The notes: generated by a model from the letters alone, not told the origin. A stretch of 64,000 nucleotides of DNA from Alteromonas sp. KUL42 (GCF_006538325.1 NZ_BJKK01000002.1:434001-498000), one strand, 5' to 3'. Numbered from the stretch's first letter, positions 9,544 to 19,299 are shown. Numbers and translations are program-made.

Positions 9544-12500
9544 ATGGTGCGACTGGCGCAATTTCGCACGCAGGTGGCATCTACTTATAAAGCTAGCGCT
9601 AACCAAGAAACTTACTTATGCCTTGTTAAAGCATCATTACTATTCTGTGGCGTGACTGCGACGTTTTTTTCTCATGCACAGTCCGCGACATCTGAAGAAT
9701 CAAAGCAACCACTAAGACAACTTGAGCAAGTCCAAAAAAACGCAATAAACCAATCCGAATTGCAGTCTGAGCAAAACAGAAATGACGGGGCGTTTAGTTT
9801 TTCAATTCCCGCACAAGATGCTAATGAAGCGCTAACTGAACTCGCTAAACAAGCCAATACCACATTACTGTTTCCGTTCGACCTTGCAAAACGTGTCAAG
9901 ACTAGAGCATTAGAAGGTACTTTTACCCTTAATGAGGCTCTAATGCAGTTGTTAGAGGGAACCGAACTTGCCGTTGTGCTAGATGAATCTGGGGCCTTGA
10001 GTATTCGTTCTCGCTCTTCTTTGATGGCAAAACAGCCTGTTGAACAGCAGGAAAACGAACCTGAAGATACCAGTACGTCATTAGAAAAAATTGCCGTAGT
10101 AGGGACGCGAAGTACCCCAAGAAGCGTGGTTGAATCTCCTGTACCCCTCGACATTATTAGTGCAGAGAGCCTTAATTCACAAGGGAATTCTGATGTGTTG
10201 TCTATGTTAAGTGTGATGGTGCCATCGCTTAATGTAAACGACCAGCCCATTAATGATGCCAGTAGCCTTGTTCGGCCTGCAAACCTTCGAGGCATGTCAT
10301 CAGATCACACATTACTGCTGCTAAATGGCAAAAGACGCCATCGGTCTGCGGTGATAACGTTTTTAGGTGGTGGATTATCTGACGGTGCTCAAGGGCCTGA
10401 TATTTCAGTCATTCCGGCTTATGCGCTTAAACAAGTTGAAGTATTGCGTGATGGTGCATCTGCGCAATATGGCTCAGATGCCATCGCAGGTGTTATTAAT
10501 TTTGTTTTAAAAGATGCCAGTGACGGTGGTAGTGTTGCCCTTAGAACTGGCCTTTATACAGAAGGCGATGGTGAACTTTTTCAAATTCAGGCTAATAAAG
10601 GCATTAGCCTAGGTAGTAAAGGCTTTTTAAATACTACTGTTGAATATCGCCAGCAAAATGGTACATCTCGCTCGGTACAGCGTGATGACGCGACCTCGTT
10701 AATTGAGCAGGGGAATACATTCGTGAGCAACCCGTCCCAAATCTGGGGGGCATTAGATGTTCATGAAGACATCAAGCTTGCTATAAATTCTGGGTATACC
10801 TTGTCGTCTAACGCTGAGTTTTACAGCTTTATTACCGCGGCCAGAAGACAAATTGCGGGTGGCTTCTATTTTAGAAACCCACAGTCAAGAGAAGGGGTAT
10901 TCAGTCGTACCAATCCAAGCACTGGGGAGCGACGATTGATTGTTGCCGACCTCGATGGATTAGACAACGGCATTGCTTGCCCGTCTGTAGTATTAAGCGA
11001 TGAAAACGTACTTAACGACCCTAATTATCAATTAATTGCGGACAACTCTTCTGCACTGGGTGCGAATTGCTTTGCATATAATGAGTGGTTCCCTGGAGGA
11101 TTTACGCCTCGCTTTGGTGGAACAATTACCGATGGTTCGGTTGCCTTTGGTATGCGCAGAGAATTGCCTCAAGGGTGGGCAGTGGATACCAGTGCCACTA
11201 TTGGGTATAGCGATGTTGACTATAGCATATCAAATACTGTTAACCCCTCGTTAGGCCCGCTTACACCCACCACATTCTATCCTGGTGGCGTCTCGCAAGT
11301 TGAGCGTACTATCAATATTGATTTTGCCAAGTTGATTCAAACCGTTTTCGAGGATCCCGTCAGTATTGCAGTGGGTTTTGAATGGCGAAAAGAAACCTAT
11401 TTTCAAAAGGCTGGCGATGAAGCCTCTTATATTGCAGGGCCTTATGCACTAGAGCCTCCATTGGGTCTTGCTCAAGGCTTTTCTATTGGCTCAAACGGTT
11501 TTCCTGGTTATCAACCACAATCGGCAGGACATTGGAGCCGAAGTAATTGGGCGGTTTATGCGGATCTTGAATTTTATCTCACTGACGCCTGGCAATTTGG
11601 CGTAGCCACTAGGGTAGAACACTTCAGTGATTTTGGTTCAACATTTGATGGAAAGTTGAGTACAAGATATAAATTCACTGACCAGTTTGCACTTCGCGGC
11701 TCTATTAATACCGGGTTTAAAGCGCCCACTGTTGGGCAAAGTAATGTGATAAACGTAACGACCGCCTACGGAGTTAATGGGCTTGAAGATCAAGCAACGC
11801 TTCCACCCACTGATTTGATATCAATCCAACTAGGAGCGACACCGCTCACCCCTGAAGAATCGGTCAACTTTAGTTTAGGTGCGGTGATGCAATTAAATCA
11901 AAACTTCTTTGCCACAGTCGATTATTTCAATATTCGTTTGTCAGATCGAATCAGTACTACATCAGCGATTCCTCTTACTGAAGAAGATATTAATGCGCTA
12001 TTAGCGCAAAATCGCCCTGACGCGGTGAAGTATAATGCTGCCAAGTTTTTTACTAATGATTTTGATACTAGAACCAAAGGGATAGACATTGTACTTAACT
12101 ATCACTTTCCTTTTCTAGAGTGGCAAAATACGTTATTGCTGGCGTATAACTGGACTGATACTCAGGTTGAGCGAGTGACCTTGTATCCCGCAGTGATTGA
12201 TAATGAAATGACGTTAGTGCCGAATTTAACCTCAGCTCGAATACGCATGCTTGAAGATAACTTGCCTGCACATCGCGGTAATATTACGTTAGAGCAACTC
12301 AAGGGTGATTGGGCAATAACGTGGCGCTTAAATTACTATGGTGAATTTTATGAAGATCACCTCGATGCCTCTGCGGGAATGGACATTTTCGGTAGTGCGT
12401 TGACAACTTTTGATATTCAGCTGTCGTGGCAATATGATGCACAGATAAGAGCAACCTTTGGCGGTCAAAATTTGTTTAATGCTTTGCCTGATACCAACCC

Positions 12501-12597
12501 TTTTCGAGGTGAAGTCGGTGCGCTCTACCCCCCAACGTCACCAAGCGGGATTAACGGGGCTTTTTACTATCTAGGGCTTGAATACACTTTTCAGTAG
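9544..12597 (+). CDS. FecA-like TonB-dependent receptor with STN signalling domain
   Basis: 1017 residues from ATG at 9544; the frame is also open to a TTG at 9481, but that would place the signal peptide 45 residues in. A hydrophobic signal segment (CLVKASLLFCGVTATFF) is followed by a secretin/TonB N-terminal domain (IPAQDANEALTELAKQA ... LNEALMQLLEGTELAV). Next come a plug domain (LLNGKRRHRSAV) and a barrel ending in ...LEYTFQ. Plug and barrel are closely similar to the receptor at 4943, including identical stretches around the plug. By analogy with FecA it both transports and signals to the FecR-like protein encoded 163 bases upstream. The substrate is unknown. Confidence 0.92.
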   Translation: MVRLAQFRTQVASTYKASANQETYLCLVKASLLFCGVTATFFSHAQSATSEESKQPLRQLEQVQKNAINQSELQSEQNRNDGAFSFSIPAQDANEALTELAKQANTTLLFPFDLAKRVKTRALEGTFTLNEALMQLLEGTELAVVLDESGALSIRSRSSLMAKQPVEQQENEPEDTSTSLEKIAVVGTRSTPRSVVESPVPLDIISAESLNSQGNSDVLSMLSVMVPSLNVNDQPINDASSLVRPANLRGMSSDHTLLLLNGKRRHRSAVITFLGGGLSDGAQGPDISVIPAYALKQVEVLRDGASAQYGSDAIAGVINFVLKDASDGGSVALRTGLYTEGDGELFQIQANKGISLGSKGFLNTTVEYRQQNGTSRSVQRDDATSLIEQGNTFVSNPSQIWGALDVHEDIKLAINSGYTLSSNAEFYSFITAARRQIAGGFYFRNPQSREGVFSRTNPSTGERRLIVADLDGLDNGIACPSVVLSDENVLNDPNYQLIADNSSALGANCFAYNEWFPGGFTPRFGGTITDGSVAFGMRRELPQGWAVDTSATIGYSDVDYSISNTVNPSLGPLTPTTFYPGGVSQVERTINIDFAKLIQTVFEDPVSIAVGFEWRKETYFQKAGDEASYIAGPYALEPPLGLAQGFSIGSNGFPGYQPQSAGHWSRSNWAVYADLEFYLTDAWQFGVATRVEHFSDFGSTFDGKLSTRYKFTDQFALRGSINTGFKAPTVGQSNVINVTTAYGVNGLEDQATLPPTDLISIQLGATPLTPEESVNFSLGAVMQLNQNFFATVDYFNIRLSDRISTTSAIPLTEEDINALLAQNRPDAVKYNAAKFFTNDFDTRTKGIDIVLNYHFPFLEWQNTLLLAYNWTDTQVERVTLYPAVIDNEMTLVPNLTSARIRMLEDNLPAHRGNITLEQLKGDWAITWRLNYYGEFYEDHLDASAGMDIFGSALTTFDIQLSWQYDAQIRATFGGQNLFNALPDTNPFRGEVGALYPPTSPSGINGAFYYLGLEYTFQ

Positions 12598-12826
12598 TCT
12601 TGCCAGTCGTTTAGCAATGCTGGTAGCAGTCAATTTTGACGTGGTGCTTCGTACGCTCAGTCGATGTGAGTAGTGAGTAATTTGAGGATCAAATGCTAAT
12701 TATGCGATCAACGCAAGTTACCACAGGGTCACAAGCATACTTTAGTGGATATACTTCAAGGATATGAATTCGAGGAATTGAGGCTTTTTGTTCGGTGTGA
12801 ATTATACGAGTTTTCTGACGTAAGTG

Positions 12827-13021
12827 TTAACCCACGTCTTTGAACAGAGATTCATCAACAATGGTTTGATCGATAATTTGCTGTGCCATTTGAATACACT
12901 TGCCACATTGTGCGCCTAGTTCAATATGTTGACGTAACTCGCGCATATTCCCAACACCATGGCTCTCAACCGCGGCTCGGATGCTCTTATCTGTTACCCC
13001 ATAACACATGCACACAAACAT
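12827..13021 (-). CDS. bfd: Bacterioferritin-associated ferredoxin-like [2Fe-2S] protein
   Basis: 64 residues with the Bfd cysteine pattern C4-x-C6 and C39-x2-C42 (MFVCMCYGVTD ... CGKC). Bfd reduces ferric iron in bacterioferritin so that it can be released when iron is scarce. A good Fur-box match lies 23-41 bases upstream of the start, which fits induction by iron limitation. No bacterioferritin gene is seen nearby. Confidence 0.9.
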   Translation of the reverse strand: MFVCMCYGVTDKSIRAAVESHGVGNMRELRQHIELGAQCGKCIQMAQQIIDQTIVDESLFKDVG

Positions 13022-13043
13022 TAAATGTACTCCTAATGAATCT

Positions 13044-13062
13044 GCAAATGATAATAATTGTT
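13044..13062. promoter_or_regulatory. Fur box upstream of bfd
   Basis: GCAAATGATAATAATTGTT matches 14 of 19 positions of the Fur consensus, including the central ATGATAAT. Its place just upstream of bfd supports repression by Fur with iron. Confidence 0.6.
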
Positions 13063-13362
13063 ATTCTTTATTTTGGCAAGAAAAGATTGAAAGCAAATTT
13101 TAATGAGTTGTCCAAATGTGTAAAGAACAATGGACTGAGATAGTCGGGGAAGAGACAAGGTGCGAAATACGTTATAAACGGTCAAAAGCAGCAATAAATT
13201 AATAGCATACGAGAAATTCTGTGTTTTAAAGTATTGTTATACAACGAGCGATCTAAACTCAATAAGAAACGTAAGAATAAACGGTATTTCAAGGGTATGC
13301 AGGCTCCAGAGCCTGTTTACCTTTGTTCATAAATCGTGCATGAGTCATTTTTTAGTCAGGCA

Positions 13363-13523
13363 ATCGCAAATGTACGCGGTTTGGTGGGCCCAAATAAGTA
13401 CATTTGTGGGCAGTATGACTGAAAAATGGCCATGCCCCTATGGGGTTGGGGCCAAAATTGCCCTTCACTTTGTTGTTACTGGTTTATTTGGGCTACCAAA
13501 CTACACAAGTAACGCCTTGCGAT
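13363..13523. repeat. Long imperfect inverted repeat (hairpin/MITE-like or structured RNA)
   Basis: The 583-base gap between bfd and the Bax-like gene contains this structured element. Outer arms ATCGCAA (13363-13369) and TTGCGAT (13517-13523) pair. Inner arms GTTTGGTGGGCCCAAATAA (13379-13397) and its near-complement at 13484-13501 pair over about 17 bases. A GC-rich centre (GGCCATGCCCC, TAT, GGGGTTGGGGCC) folds further. An 82-codon frame crosses it but has no coding character. Confidence 0.5.
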
Positions 13524-13604
13524 GGACAATTTTGACCGCCAACACAAAAAATGAACAAAGATATACAGGCTCTAGTAACGAGCAATAAATATAAGTAAAA
13601 CAAT

Positions 13605-14363
13605 ATGGTTAATATAAAACATACTCGATATATCTTTATCGCAGTGGTCGCATTGATTGTGGTCGTTGCGGTTTACATAACCTTCTTTGCCAAGAAAAGT
13701 GCGCCTGACTTTTCGCTTTACGAAGCTGGCCCTGAGAGAAAAGCCGCATTCTTTAATTACTTCCAACCTATCGTTCACAGCATTAATAGTGAAATTCTTT
13801 CCGACAGAAAAAAGGTACAGAAGGAATGTGAGGCCAATAATGACAGTACATCATTGGGAAACATGGCGAAAAAATATCGCTTAGACAAGCAGGATGTACT
13901 CAATGAACCCATGTGCAACATTCTGCTAAGACGTGTCGATGTTATTCCTGCCTCACTTGCGTTAGCGCAAGCCGCTAATGAAAGTGCATGGGGTACATCG
14001 AGATTTGCAGTAGAAGCCAATAACTTTTTCGGGCAATGGTGCTTTATGAAAGGGTGTGGCGTTGTGCCAAACAAGCGAGATAAGAATAAAACGCATGAAA
14101 TAGCAGATTTCAGAACACCGAAAGACTCGGTAAAAAGCTATATGATGAATTTGAATACACATGAAGCATATCGCGATATGCGAAAAATCAGACAGGCGCA
14201 AAGGTTACAGGACGTGCCTCTATCAGGGCTAACGTTAAGCCAAGCGTTGTTGAACTATTCAGAGCGAAAAGAGGAGTACGTGGAAGAAATCAATGCCATG
14301 ATCCGCTTTAATAACTTACAACGCTTCGATGACGTTATAAACTCTCTTCAAGCAGGGCACTAG
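13605..14363 (+). CDS. Bax-like glucosaminidase domain protein
   Basis: 252 residues: a short cytoplasmic end, a membrane anchor at about residues 8-28, then a periplasmic Bax/FlgJ-type glucosaminidase domain. The likely catalytic glutamate is E126 in LALAQAANESAWGTSRFA. Other family motifs are NNFFGQWCF, FRTPKDSVKSYMMNLNTHEAY and YSERKEEYVEEI. The family cleaves peptidoglycan glycan strands; the physiological role of Bax is poorly known. It stands alone between the structured element and the peroxiredoxin gene. Confidence 0.88.
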   Translation: MVNIKHTRYIFIAVVALIVVVAVYITFFAKKSAPDFSLYEAGPERKAAFFNYFQPIVHSINSEILSDRKKVQKECEANNDSTSLGNMAKKYRLDKQDVLNEPMCNILLRRVDVIPASLALAQAANESAWGTSRFAVEANNFFGQWCFMKGCGVVPNKRDKNKTHEIADFRTPKDSVKSYMMNLNTHEAYRDMRKIRQAQRLQDVPLSGLTLSQALLNYSERKEEYVEEINAMIRFNNLQRFDDVINSLQAGH

Positions 14364-14523
14364 ATTGAACAATAATGGTACGATCAGTAAAAAACAATTG
14401 GTTTCATATTGTTATTTTTAGTTTCGTACCTATAACCCACTGCAGAAGGTATTCGTACCAAGGATCATCGCGTGAAGCGGCGATTTATTAATATTACAAT
14501 CCAAATTTAAAATGGAGAGACTC

Positions 14524-15129
14524 ATGAGCGTACTAGTAGGCCGTCCAGCGCCAGATTTTACAGCTGCTGCAGTGTTGGGAAGTGGTGAAATTGTAGATTC
14601 ATTCACACTAAGTGAAGCAATCAAAGGCAAAAAAGCGGTAGTTTTCTTTTACCCACTTGATTTTACATTTGTATGCCCGTCTGAATTGATTGCGTTTGAC
14701 AAGCGTTACGACGAATTCAAGAAACGTGGTGTTGAAGTCATTGGCGTATCAATTGATTCTCAGTTTTCTCACAATGCGTGGAGAAATACGCCAGTCAATC
14801 AAGGTGGAATCGGCCCGGTTAAGTACACATTGGTTGCTGACGTTAAGCACGACATTTGCCAAGCGTACGACGTTGAACATCCTGAAGATGGCGTTGCATT
14901 CCGAGGCTCGTTCCTAATTGATGAAGACGGGCTAGTGCGCCACCAAGTAGTTAATGATTTACCTCTTGGTCGTAACGTTGACGAAATGTTGCGTATGGTT
15001 GATGCGCTTGCTTTCCACCAAGAGCACGGTGAAGTATGTCCAGCAGGCTGGACAGAAGGCAAAGCGGGTATGGATGCATCTCCTGAAGGTGTAGCGAAAT
15101 ACTTATCTGAAGAAGCTGACAAACTGTAA
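14524..15129 (+). CDS. Typical 2-Cys peroxiredoxin (AhpC/TSA family)
   Basis: 201 residues from ATG at 14524, with GGAGA seven bases upstream; an in-frame ATG 12 bases earlier lies over this ribosome site and is less likely. The peroxidatic cysteine is C51 (FTFVCPSE) and the resolving cysteine C172 (EVCPAGW). The enzyme reduces hydrogen peroxide and organic peroxides. It is the Tpx-A/Prx1-like form rather than the E. coli AhpC form, and no ahpF follows. It ends at a terminator shared with the convergent RNase T gene. Confidence 0.93.
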   Translation: MSVLVGRPAPDFTAAAVLGSGEIVDSFTLSEAIKGKKAVVFFYPLDFTFVCPSELIAFDKRYDEFKKRGVEVIGVSIDSQFSHNAWRNTPVNQGGIGPVKYTLVADVKHDICQAYDVEHPEDGVAFRGSFLIDEDGLVRHQVVNDLPLGRNVDEMLRMVDALAFHQEHGEVCPAGWTEGKAGMDASPEGVAKYLSEEADKL

Positions 15130-15150
15130 GCGTTTTTATTCAGATGAAAA

Positions 15151-15171
15151 AACAGCGCCTTTGGCGCTGTT
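15151..15171. terminator. Bidirectional terminator between peroxiredoxin and rnt
   Basis: AACAGCGCC, TTT loop, GGCGCTGTT with a T run on the plus strand and an A run before it, so it can serve both convergent genes. Confidence 0.85.
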
Positions 15172-15211
15172 TTTGTTTGGGTATATATTTGTACGAAAAT
15201 TTTTATCTATT

Positions 15212-15853
15212 TTACTCTGCGTTTTCTGATGCCAGTGGCCATCCACCCAGTGCTTTGTAGCGATTTACCATCAAGCAAAATAGCTCAGTAGTTTTTTGAG
15301 CATCGTAAAGGGCGCTGTGTGCTTCACTTTGGTCAAAGGCAATACCTGCTGCTCTGCACGCTTTTACCAACACAGTTTGGCCCAAGGTTAACCCTGCTAA
15401 GCTCGTGGTATCAAAAGATACAAAAGGGTGAAACGGCGTGCGTTTTATATTGCAACGCTCGATAGCTGCGTTGACAAAACTCTGATCAAATGTGGCGTTA
15501 TGGGCCACAATAACTGAACGCTGACAATCTGCATCTTTTTGCGCTTTTCTAATACCTTTACATAGTGCCTTCATGGCTTCTGTTTCATCAATAGCCCCTC
15601 TCAGTGCACAGTGGGGATCTATGCCATTAAACTCCAATGCCGCGGGCTCTAAATTAGCACCTTCAAAGGGATTAATATGAAAGTGAAAGGTCTGATCGGG
15701 CACTAAGTCTCCGTTGTCATCCATTTTTACCGTTACCGCTGCTAATTCGAGCAGAGCGTCGGTTCCCGCGTTAAAACCGGCTGTCTCTACATCAATGATA
15801 ACCGGAAAGTAACCTCTAAAACGATGAGAAAGAAGGGGAGGAGTAGAAGACAT
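15212..15853 (-). CDS. rnt: Ribonuclease T
   Basis: 213 residues; DEDDh exonuclease with D21/E23 (IIDVETAGF), the [10 protein letters not shown] segment, and H and D in EAHSALYDA. RNase T trims the 3' ends of tRNA and other stable RNAs. ATG at 15853 is preferred over GTG at 15859, because AAGAG lies at a suitable distance from the ATG. The rnt-motY neighbourhood (divergent) is also known from Vibrio and supports both calls. Confidence 0.95.
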   Translation of the reverse strand: MSSTPPLLSHRFRGYFPVIIDVETAGFNAGTDALLELAAVTVKMDDNGDLVPDQTFHFHINPFEGANLEPAALEFNGIDPHCALRGAIDETEAMKALCKGIRKAQKDADCQRSVIVAHNATFDQSFVNAAIERCNIKRTPFHPFVSFDTTSLAGLTLGQTVLVKACRAAGIAFDQSEAHSALYDAQKTTELFCLMVNRYKALGGWPLASENAE

Positions 15854-16183
15854 AAACACTCTTGTGAAACAGATTCTTAAAGACTCGTCGATATATAAAA
15901 CTTGGCTAACAGGCCTTTATATCAACGCGTGAAGTTGTGAATTATCGCAAGGATAGTGGTGAGTTGCCAGAGAGAATTTACATTAACACATTCAACTACG
16001 AGTACACTTTACCTCGTGTTTAGCAGTCAGTATTTTCTTTTTAATGTAAAGGTGAATCAGAAAAACTGGTTTGACGTAGATTTAAACACTAAACTTTTCT
16101 ACACTTTGGGCGATAGAATAAGTACGCAAATACATTAGCGTGCATAGGTTCAACTTTCGGTTCTTGTCATTTAGGTCTTCACT
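15854..16183. other. Divergent intergenic region rnt/motY
   Basis: The 330 bases hold the rnt promoter and, at 16090-16116, a FliA-type promoter for motY. A 60-codon frame at 15956 has no coding features. Confidence 0.5.
16090..16116 (+). promoter_or_regulatory. Sigma-28 (FliA) promoter for motY
   Basis: TAAACTTT, an 11-base spacer, then GGCGATAG. This matches the FliA consensus TAAAGTTT-N11-GCCGATAA at 7 of 8 and 6 of 8 positions with exact spacing, 67 bases upstream of the motY start. Confidence 0.7.
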
Positions 16184-17056
16184 ATGGTGTCGAAATTAAA
16201 ATATGTTGTTTTGGTAGGACTATTAAGCTCACTATCAACTCATGCGGCTATGCGACAGTATTCGGCCACTATTGAGAGTTCTAACTGGAAAGTAGACAAC
16301 AAGAGTCGTTTACAATGCACGCTTAATCACGAACTGCCTGGCTATGGGGAAGCATTCTTTACTAGTGTAGCGTCTAAACAACTCAATATGGAATTTGAGC
16401 TTGATATGTACTCGCTGCCCAATAAATTCGAAATTGCTTCAGTTTATTCTGTTCCCCCTAATTGGATGCCTGGTGCTGCGCCTAAACCCATCGCAGATAT
16501 GTCATTGCGCAAGCAGTACAATGGCGATTTACCCCAAGACGCAGCGTGGACCATGCTCTCTGAATTGGAAAAAGGGTATTGGCCGACCATTTATTATCAG
16601 GATTGGTACAACAAATACGACACCGTAAGTGTGGCGCTTAATGCCAGCAACTTTACTGGTGTATATCGTGACTTTGTGAAATGTGTATCGAACTTATTGC
16701 CTTATAATTTCGACGATATTGCTTATACCGTTTTATCGTACAAAAATAATAGTACTGAATTGACCAAGTATTCGCAGAAGCGCTTAATCATGATCGGTGA
16801 ATATCTCAAAGAAGATAGCGAATTAGAGTTAGTCCTGCTTGATGGTTATACCGATAGTTATGGTGGACGCTGGAACAACGAGCAGTTGTCTATTCGCCGT
16901 GCCGATGAAGTAAAAAACTACCTTACCGCACTTGGTGTTCCTGAAGAGCGCATTCAGCTAACAGGGCACGGCGAGAAACGGCACATTGCACCTAATGACA
17001 CGCGAGAGAATAGGGCGCAAAACCGCCGGGTTGTCGTGAGACTGTCTAAATCCTAG
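16184..17056 (+). CDS. motY: Sodium-driven flagellar motor protein MotY
   Basis: 290 residues with a signal peptide (cleavage near THA-AMRQY), an N-terminal MotY domain (AMRQYSATIESSNW) and a C-terminal OmpA-like peptidoglycan-binding domain from about residue 180 (LLDGYTDSYGG, NEQLSIRRADEVKNYL, GHGEKR). MotY forms the T ring under the basal body and anchors PomAB stators of Na+-driven polar flagella. The FliA-type promoter upstream places it in the late flagellar class. Confidence 0.94.
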   Translation: MVSKLKYVVLVGLLSSLSTHAAMRQYSATIESSNWKVDNKSRLQCTLNHELPGYGEAFFTSVASKQLNMEFELDMYSLPNKFEIASVYSVPPNWMPGAAPKPIADMSLRKQYNGDLPQDAAWTMLSELEKGYWPTIYYQDWYNKYDTVSVALNASNFTGVYRDFVKCVSNLLPYNFDDIAYTVLSYKNNSTELTKYSQKRLIMIGEYLKEDSELELVLLDGYTDSYGGRWNNEQLSIRRADEVKNYLTALGVPEERIQLTGHGEKRHIAPNDTRENRAQNRRVVVRLSKS

Positions 17057-17094
17057 CGCAGCGCAGCCACACTTACGAGTAAAATAATTAGCAC

Positions 17095-17125
17095 AAAGAA
17101 AGCTCTAACGAGGGCTTTCTTTTTC
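17095..17125 (+). terminator. Terminator after motY
   Basis: AAAGAAAGC pairs with GCTTTCTTT followed by more T residues. It overlaps the last codons of the convergent GlpQ gene. Confidence 0.7.
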
Positions 17126-18196
17126 TTGCTTACGCCACAATTGCACTGGTGGAATGTGATCAGTAAATACACCATCAACGTTGAGTACGTCTTTAAGAGT
17201 ATTTAAAAGTTGTGTGCCTGTCATGCCTTCAGGTAATGCATCGTGTCGGTATGTGTAGGGGTGAATAGTCAGTTGATATTGATGGGCGTACGCAAGCCAA
17301 TTAACAGGCTTTATAGTACCTTGCTCATAAGCTGCTTCATCTAGTAAGTGTCCTATCCATGGACCAATGCCATTTGCATATTGCGCAACCGTCTTTAAAC
17401 CTTCTTCGGTACGAAGCCAGTCGTAGTCCGTGTTACTTTCAGCCCAACTGTTTTCTCCAATCAGCATAACTACTTTGCCTGTGTAGTTAAGGGTTTCCCG
17501 AATGCGCTTTACTTCATTCAAGTCAAAGCATTGAAGATAACTATTTCCCTTAGCACCGCCAAAGCCATATTCATCTAAAGCATCAATAACAATCTTACTT
17601 GCATCCACACCTTCACTTAAGTGAAAAGCGGGCGACTTTACTTCGGGATAAACCCCAATATTCGTATTGAATTCGCGATTGAGTTCACGAATTAACTCAA
17701 AGTGTTCCATAAGTGTAGCAATGGTAAAACGTGCGTTAATTCCTGAATATCGATGGGGAAAAACTTGTTTTCCATTGTAGTTTCTTCGCTCTACGAGGTT
17801 TAGTTGACGAAGCTCGTCTAACGTAAAATCTCGCGCGTAATAACGCTTGTCATCTCTATGACGTTTTGGAAATAAAGAGGCTACATTAGACACAGTTTCA
17901 AGATGAATATCATGAAGTACCACAGGAATATTGTCAGCAGTAATAACGACATCTTGTTCAATAAAATCTGGACGCTGTGCAAAGGCGAGTGTTGTTGATT
18001 CAAGTGAGTGCTCTGGAAGGTAGCCCGGTGCACCGCGGTGGGCGATAATGGTAAAGTCACGCTTAGGTGAAGTACGCTTCGCGATCCCATCGTCTGCAAA
18101 ACCAAATGAACTAACTACCATAGGCAGAATGAACAGTGTGGCTTTAATTGCAATCCAACATTGCCTTTTCTTCTTTTCGATAAAACTAGTACACAT
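17105..18196 (-). CDS. glpQ: Periplasmic glycerophosphodiester phosphodiesterase
   Basis: 363 residues from ATG at 18196; a TTG at 18217 is also in frame. A signal peptide (IAIKATLFILPMVVSSFGFA) directs it to the periplasm. GDPD motifs are present: IIAHRGAPGYLPEHS (catalytic H and R), DFIEQDVV (metal ligands) and VVLHDI (second H). GlpQ hydrolyses glycerophosphodiesters to glycerol-3-phosphate and alcohol. No glpT or other glp gene is next to it. Confidence 0.92.
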   Translation of the reverse strand: MCTSFIEKKKRQCWIAIKATLFILPMVVSSFGFADDGIAKRTSPKRDFTIIAHRGAPGYLPEHSLESTTLAFAQRPDFIEQDVVITADNIPVVLHDIHLETVSNVASLFPKRHRDDKRYYARDFTLDELRQLNLVERRNYNGKQVFPHRYSGINARFTIATLMEHFELIRELNREFNTNIGVYPEVKSPAFHLSEGVDASKIVIDALDEYGFGGAKGNSYLQCFDLNEVKRIRETLNYTGKVVMLIGENSWAESNTDYDWLRTEEGLKTVAQYANGIGPWIGHLLDEAAYEQGTIKPVNWLAYAHQYQLTIHPYTYRHDALPEGMTGTQLLNTLKDVLNVDGVFTDHIPPVQLWRKQEKESPR

Positions 18197-18364
18197 GTAA
18201 CATTCAGTCCTTTTCAATATGATACTTTAGAGCGTATTGACCTTTGCTGTAAAAACGTACCGAAATGCTCAATAGGCTCTAGATTCGTTCTTTTTTATTT
18301 TGAACGTCAAAAGTTAAGGGTTGATTACAAGTGTTTATTTCCTTCAAATTATTCCCAATACGCG

Positions 18365-18754
18365 CTAATTGTTTTTGTTTTGAATTAGCTCAATGGCATA
18401 GCCGTCAGGATCTCGCACGAAAGCAATAACAGTACTGCCGCCTTTTACTGGGCCAGGTTTTCGATAAACATCAGCGCCGTTCGCCTCGAGGTTTTCACAG
18501 AAGCTATAAATATCATCAACCTCAATTGCAATATGGCCATATGCGGTTCCCTTCTCATAAGTGTTCTCACCCCAATTGTAGGTGAGCTCAAGCACAGTAC
18601 TTTCGCTTTCATCGCCATAACCTACAAAGGCCAAGGTGTACTCATAAGCCTTATTTTCAGATTGGCGTAACAAGCGCATGCCCATTAACGTAGTGTAAAA
18701 ATGTAGTGAAGCTTCCAAGTTTTCAACTCGAAGCATAGTGTGTAGCATTCGCAT
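18365..18754 (-). CDS. gloA: Lactoylglutathione lyase (glyoxalase I)
   Basis: 129 residues; converts the methylglyoxal-glutathione hemithioacetal to lactoylglutathione. Metal ligands are visible as H in [10 protein letters not shown] in TVLELTYN, H in AYGHIAIEV and E in [13 protein letters not shown] lies six bases before the ATG at 18754. It appears monocistronic. Confidence 0.95.
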   Translation of the reverse strand: MRMLHTMLRVENLEASLHFYTTLMGMRLLRQSENKAYEYTLAFVGYGDESESTVLELTYNWGENTYEKGTAYGHIAIEVDDIYSFCENLEANGADVYRKPGPVKGGSTVIAFVRDPDGYAIELIQNKNN

Positions 18755-19073
18755 TTTTTGTTCCTTTGTTTTAATTACTTTGTCTTAATTATTTTGATAG
18801 TAGAGAACGCTTTCTTACTTGCTCGATTTATCAATTGTTCAAAAAATAGCGCAAAAAATAATCTAAAAAGCACTGGACTTAATTCAAGATACAGGGTATC
18901 TTCCCCGCGCTTTAGATATGTTTTACGCTTTTCCTATTACTGCGCTGTACCTTTCTTTTATTCCTTCAAATTGAAGTTTTATTCAGATAGATATACATCA
19001 CTTTAGTGGTTCGGTTATGTCTACAGCTATTCCGGTGCTTAGCACCATCACATCAATTTAAAGGTTTTTTATT
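18755..19073 (+). other. Intergenic region and cold-shock gene leader
   Basis: The 319 bases between gloA and the cold-shock gene probably hold the gloA promoter and the promoter and long leader typical of csp genes. A small hairpin GGTGC-TTA-GCACC lies at 19034-19046. An 82-codon frame here is not convincing as a gene. Confidence 0.4.
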
Positions 19074-19286
19074 ATGTCTAATTCAGTAAACGGTACAGTA
19101 AAGTGGTTTAACGAAGAAAAAGGTTTTGGTTTTTTAACGCCAGAAGCTGGCGGTAAAGATGTATTCGTACATTTCCGTTCAATTGCATCAGATGGTTTTA
19201 AGACGCTTTCTGAAGGCCAAGCAGTTAGCTTCGAAGTAGAACAAGGTCAAAAAGGCCCACAAGCTGCGAACGTAATCGTTCGATAG
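19074..19286 (+). CDS. Cold-shock domain protein (CspA family)
   Basis: 70 residues made of a single cold-shock domain, with RNP1 KGFGFL (residues 16-21) and RNP2 VFVHF (residues 30-34). It binds single-stranded RNA or DNA and acts as an RNA chaperone. Which csp paralogue it is cannot be told from this window. Confidence 0.94.
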   Translation: MSNSVNGTVKWFNEEKGFGFLTPEAGGKDVFVHFRSIASDGFKTLSEGQAVSFEVEQGQKGPQAANVIVR

Positions 19287-19299
19287 TTTAGTTCTAGAG

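Noticed and set aside
13340..13588. 82-codon open frame across the structured intergenic element
   Set aside because: It runs through the inverted-repeat arms, has no ribosome site and no protein-like features.
15956..16138. 60-codon frame between rnt and motY
   Set aside because: It covers the FliA promoter and shows no coding character.
18758..19006. 82-codon frame between gloA and the cold-shock gene
   Set aside because: No ribosome site, phenylalanine- and serine-rich random composition, and it covers the likely csp promoter region.
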